From Planktothrix sp. FACHB-1365 (GTDB lineage: Bacteria > Cyanobacteriota > Cyanobacteriia > Cyanobacteriales > Microcoleaceae): 64,000 nucleotides of DNA. Each line of letters starts with the position of its first letter. Within the stretch, counting starts at the first letter, position 1. Positions 62,488 through 64,000 of the stretch are shown in pieces. The DNA is taken from assembly GCF_014697575.1 (NCBI RefSeq), contig NZ_JACJSC010000002.1, positions 62,001 to 126,000 of the forward strand, given 5' to 3'. The translations under genes were made by a program, and so were the position numbers. The notes beneath the pieces are model-generated. The model made no database searches. It saw only the letters and a program-made list of their open reading frames with translations, and was not told the origin of the DNA.

Positions 62488-62583
62488 AAAATGCAAGCCA
62501 GATTGCTGTTGTTAAGTTATGTAAATTTATTCTAAACTTTTTTGATGACAATTTCAACTTTAATTGAATTAAAATCTTCACTA

Positions 62584-63948
62584 TCAATGATTCTGGTCTA
62601 TTATGTATTGCCGGATAACAGCAGGTAAACAATAAAAATGGTCTTGCTTTTCTAACCAACACCGTCTGAATAGAGATTGTAAAACGTTGAGTAAATCTGA
62701 GGAATGAATTTGTCCCTTTTGCAAAAGTTGGGCTAAATTTACAGGTTTCTCATCTTGAACTAATTCTAACATTACTTGTTTTTCCAGAACAGATAAACGA
62801 TTAAATTGCTGTTGTAAATTATCTTTTAGACTTTGGGGTAAAAAAATAGTATTATTTTCGATAATTTTTTGAATAACATCTTCGAGATCTAGGATACAAT
62901 TGACTATTATATTTAACCATAAGGGATTTCCTTGATATTGATGAATTATATTGATTAATTTCTCATCTTCTCCCAATTCTTGATCTCGAAAAAACTCTGC
63001 TATAGCTGTTGTTTTTAATCCCCTAATCGTTATCGTTTTATATCCCCAATTTGAGCGTCTGATTTCCGCTAATTCTCTAGGTTGTTCCCAACCGATGAGG
63101 AGAAAACAACTTTGATGGGTTAATTCTTGTATTTTTTTAAATAAAGAGCAAAATTCTTGATGTTGGAGTTGATATTGTCCAGCTAATTCACCCGGACAAA
63201 AAAGATAATGCAGATTATCAATAACAATTAAACAGCGATGATTTTGTAAAGATTTTATCAGTTTTAAACGGTTGCCATTTTTTGCACTTGATTCCTGTTC
63301 TGTTTGTTGCTCAAATAATTGAAATAATTCGGCTTGAAATTCAGGAAAAGTAGAGTAATTTTCTAAATTATACCACAAAATATATTCAAAATCATTTTTA
63401 ATTTCTTGTAAAAGTTTAACTGCTAGTTGGGTTTTTCCAATTCCACTAATACCCGTAATCGTAATCAAGCGACAATGTTCTTGTAAAATCCAGGTTTTTA
63501 AGGTTTCGAGTTCAGAAGTGCGATCATAAAAAACACCTAACTCTGGCATTTCGCTTAATTCATGATGTAGGGTTGGTGCTTGTTGAGAGTGAAAGTTTGA
63601 GTTAAGTATATCTGGTGGATGTCTTGTTCTTTCACAAAAGTTAATATTACCAACTTGAACATGATCTTGTACAACATTTGAAAATAGGGAAACTTGTAAC
63701 CTCTGCATGACTGATCTTAAATTCGATTTATTAACTTCTTCCCCTAAAGCTTCTGAAAAAATATGCCATAACTTTGATCCAATATCTCTAACATAGCTTT
63801 CATTACAATGAAAGTCTTCTGCTATTTTCTCATAAGTCTCTCCTTGTATCGTTCCCCTTACAATTTTTTCCTGTAAGTCATTCAGGTGTTGACCTGTTTT
63901 AGCAAATACCAAATCATCAGCCAGTTTTAACATTTCGTCCAGAGTCAT
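62584..63948 (-). CDS. STAND-type NB-ARC ATPase with an N-terminal HTH (vWA-MoxR-associated type)
   Basis: The 454-residue protein begins with a helix-turn-helix-like domain of about 85 residues (LADDLVFAKTGQHLNDLQEKIVRGTIQGETYEKIAEDF), which I recognise as the VMAP-M9-type N-terminal HTH of cyanobacterial STAND ATPases. The NB-ARC core has Walker A GISGIGKT (166-173) and Walker B LIVIDNL (D244). Then a winged-helix-like part runs to the C-terminus at FYCLPAVIRQYII. It ends there: no WD40, TPR or pentapeptide sensor follows, unlike most relatives. A role in signalling or defence is inferred from the family. Confidence 0.85.
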   Translation of the reverse strand: MTLDEMLKLADDLVFAKTGQHLNDLQEKIVRGTIQGETYEKIAEDFHCNESYVRDIGSKLWHIFSEALGEEVNKSNLRSVMQRLQVSLFSNVVQDHVQVGNINFCERTRHPPDILNSNFHSQQAPTLHHELSEMPELGVFYDRTSELETLKTWILQEHCRLITITGISGIGKTQLAVKLLQEIKNDFEYILWYNLENYSTFPEFQAELFQLFEQQTEQESSAKNGNRLKLIKSLQNHRCLIVIDNLHYLFCPGELAGQYQLQHQEFCSLFKKIQELTHQSCFLLIGWEQPRELAEIRRSNWGYKTITIRGLKTTAIAEFFRDQELGEDEKLINIIHQYQGNPLWLNIIVNCILDLEDVIQKIIENNTIFLPQSLKDNLQQQFNRLSVLEKQVMLELVQDEKPVNLAQLLQKGQIHSSDLLNVLQSLFRRCWLEKQDHFYCLPAVIRQYIIDQNH

Positions 63949-64000
63949 ACCCTATCGTAACCGTCATGATTATTCCTATTATACCCAACATTTTCCAACA

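Overview
The window reads as a piece of chromosome from a filamentous cyanobacterium of the Oscillatoriales (Planktothrix or a relative is plausible, but this is inference). The DNA is AT-rich. The octamer GCGATCGC (HIP1, typical of cyanobacteria) recurs in genes and spacers, for example at 397-404 and 4027-4034. The tRNA has no encoded CCA. The gene stock (giant TamB, Uma2 nucleases, pentapeptide and TPR proteins, FIST sensor, hybrid kinases, a protein resembling TIGR02652, tandem PTPS domains) is cyanobacterial in style. No ribosomal RNA, prophage, CRISPR array or secondary-metabolite cluster is visible.

Layout. 1-8300: end of an unknown gene, trmL, a LysM/M23 cell-wall hydrolase, tRNA-Met, two thioredoxin-fold peroxidase genes, a DUF4241-type gene, a PlsC-like acyltransferase and a Uma2 nuclease. 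8400-16500: glyS, murD, a small membrane protein, an amino-acid permease with a lipoprotein gene 3 bases behind it, a small secreted protein and cutA. 16500-19600: pentapeptide protein, then a more GC-rich accessory patch with an aspartic protease, small unknown genes, a frameshifted PIN toxin with a small partner, a 75-bp direct repeat and an attC-like site. 19700-25960: one 2081-residue TamB protein. 26000-33200: an unrecognised two-gene pair, a P-loop kinase-like gene, a DJ-1/PfpI fusion, a polysaccharide deacetylase, an unlisted 39-residue membrane protein, a membrane-anchored cupredoxin, VOC, a zinc-ribbon protein and gamma-carbonic anhydrase. 33200-40870: MCE/MlaD, Hsp70-like, dtd, a His-rich CobW GTPase and a duplicated glycosyltransferase. 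41000-50700: AI-2E exporter, then a signalling block (FIST, hybrid kinase, response regulator, response regulator-adenylate cyclase, and a convergent kinase). 50800-64000: PBP1a, tyrS, a FitA/VapC-type toxin-antitoxin pair, a FemAB-like protein, a RibD-type reductase, a dead ISL3-type element inside a short-chain dehydrogenase remnant, a 10-TPR membrane protein, a tandem PTPS protein and an NB-ARC ATPase.

The spacers are crowded with palindromic repeats. The most striking family has fixed outer arms (GTAGAGACG or GTAGGGGC), a near-constant 28-bp frame, and inner arms that differ between copies yet stay self-complementary. Several copies sit just behind stop codons.

Working links: the hydrolase, MurD, PBP1a, deacetylase and FemAB-like protein all act on the envelope. 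TamB and MlaD move lipid or protein to the outer membrane. The 42-51 kb block probably passes sensory input through phosphorelay to cAMP. The most novel-looking places are the cassette-like patch at 17.4-19.4 kb, the palindrome family, the unknown pair at 26.1-27.2 kb, and the 39-residue membrane protein next to the cupredoxin.
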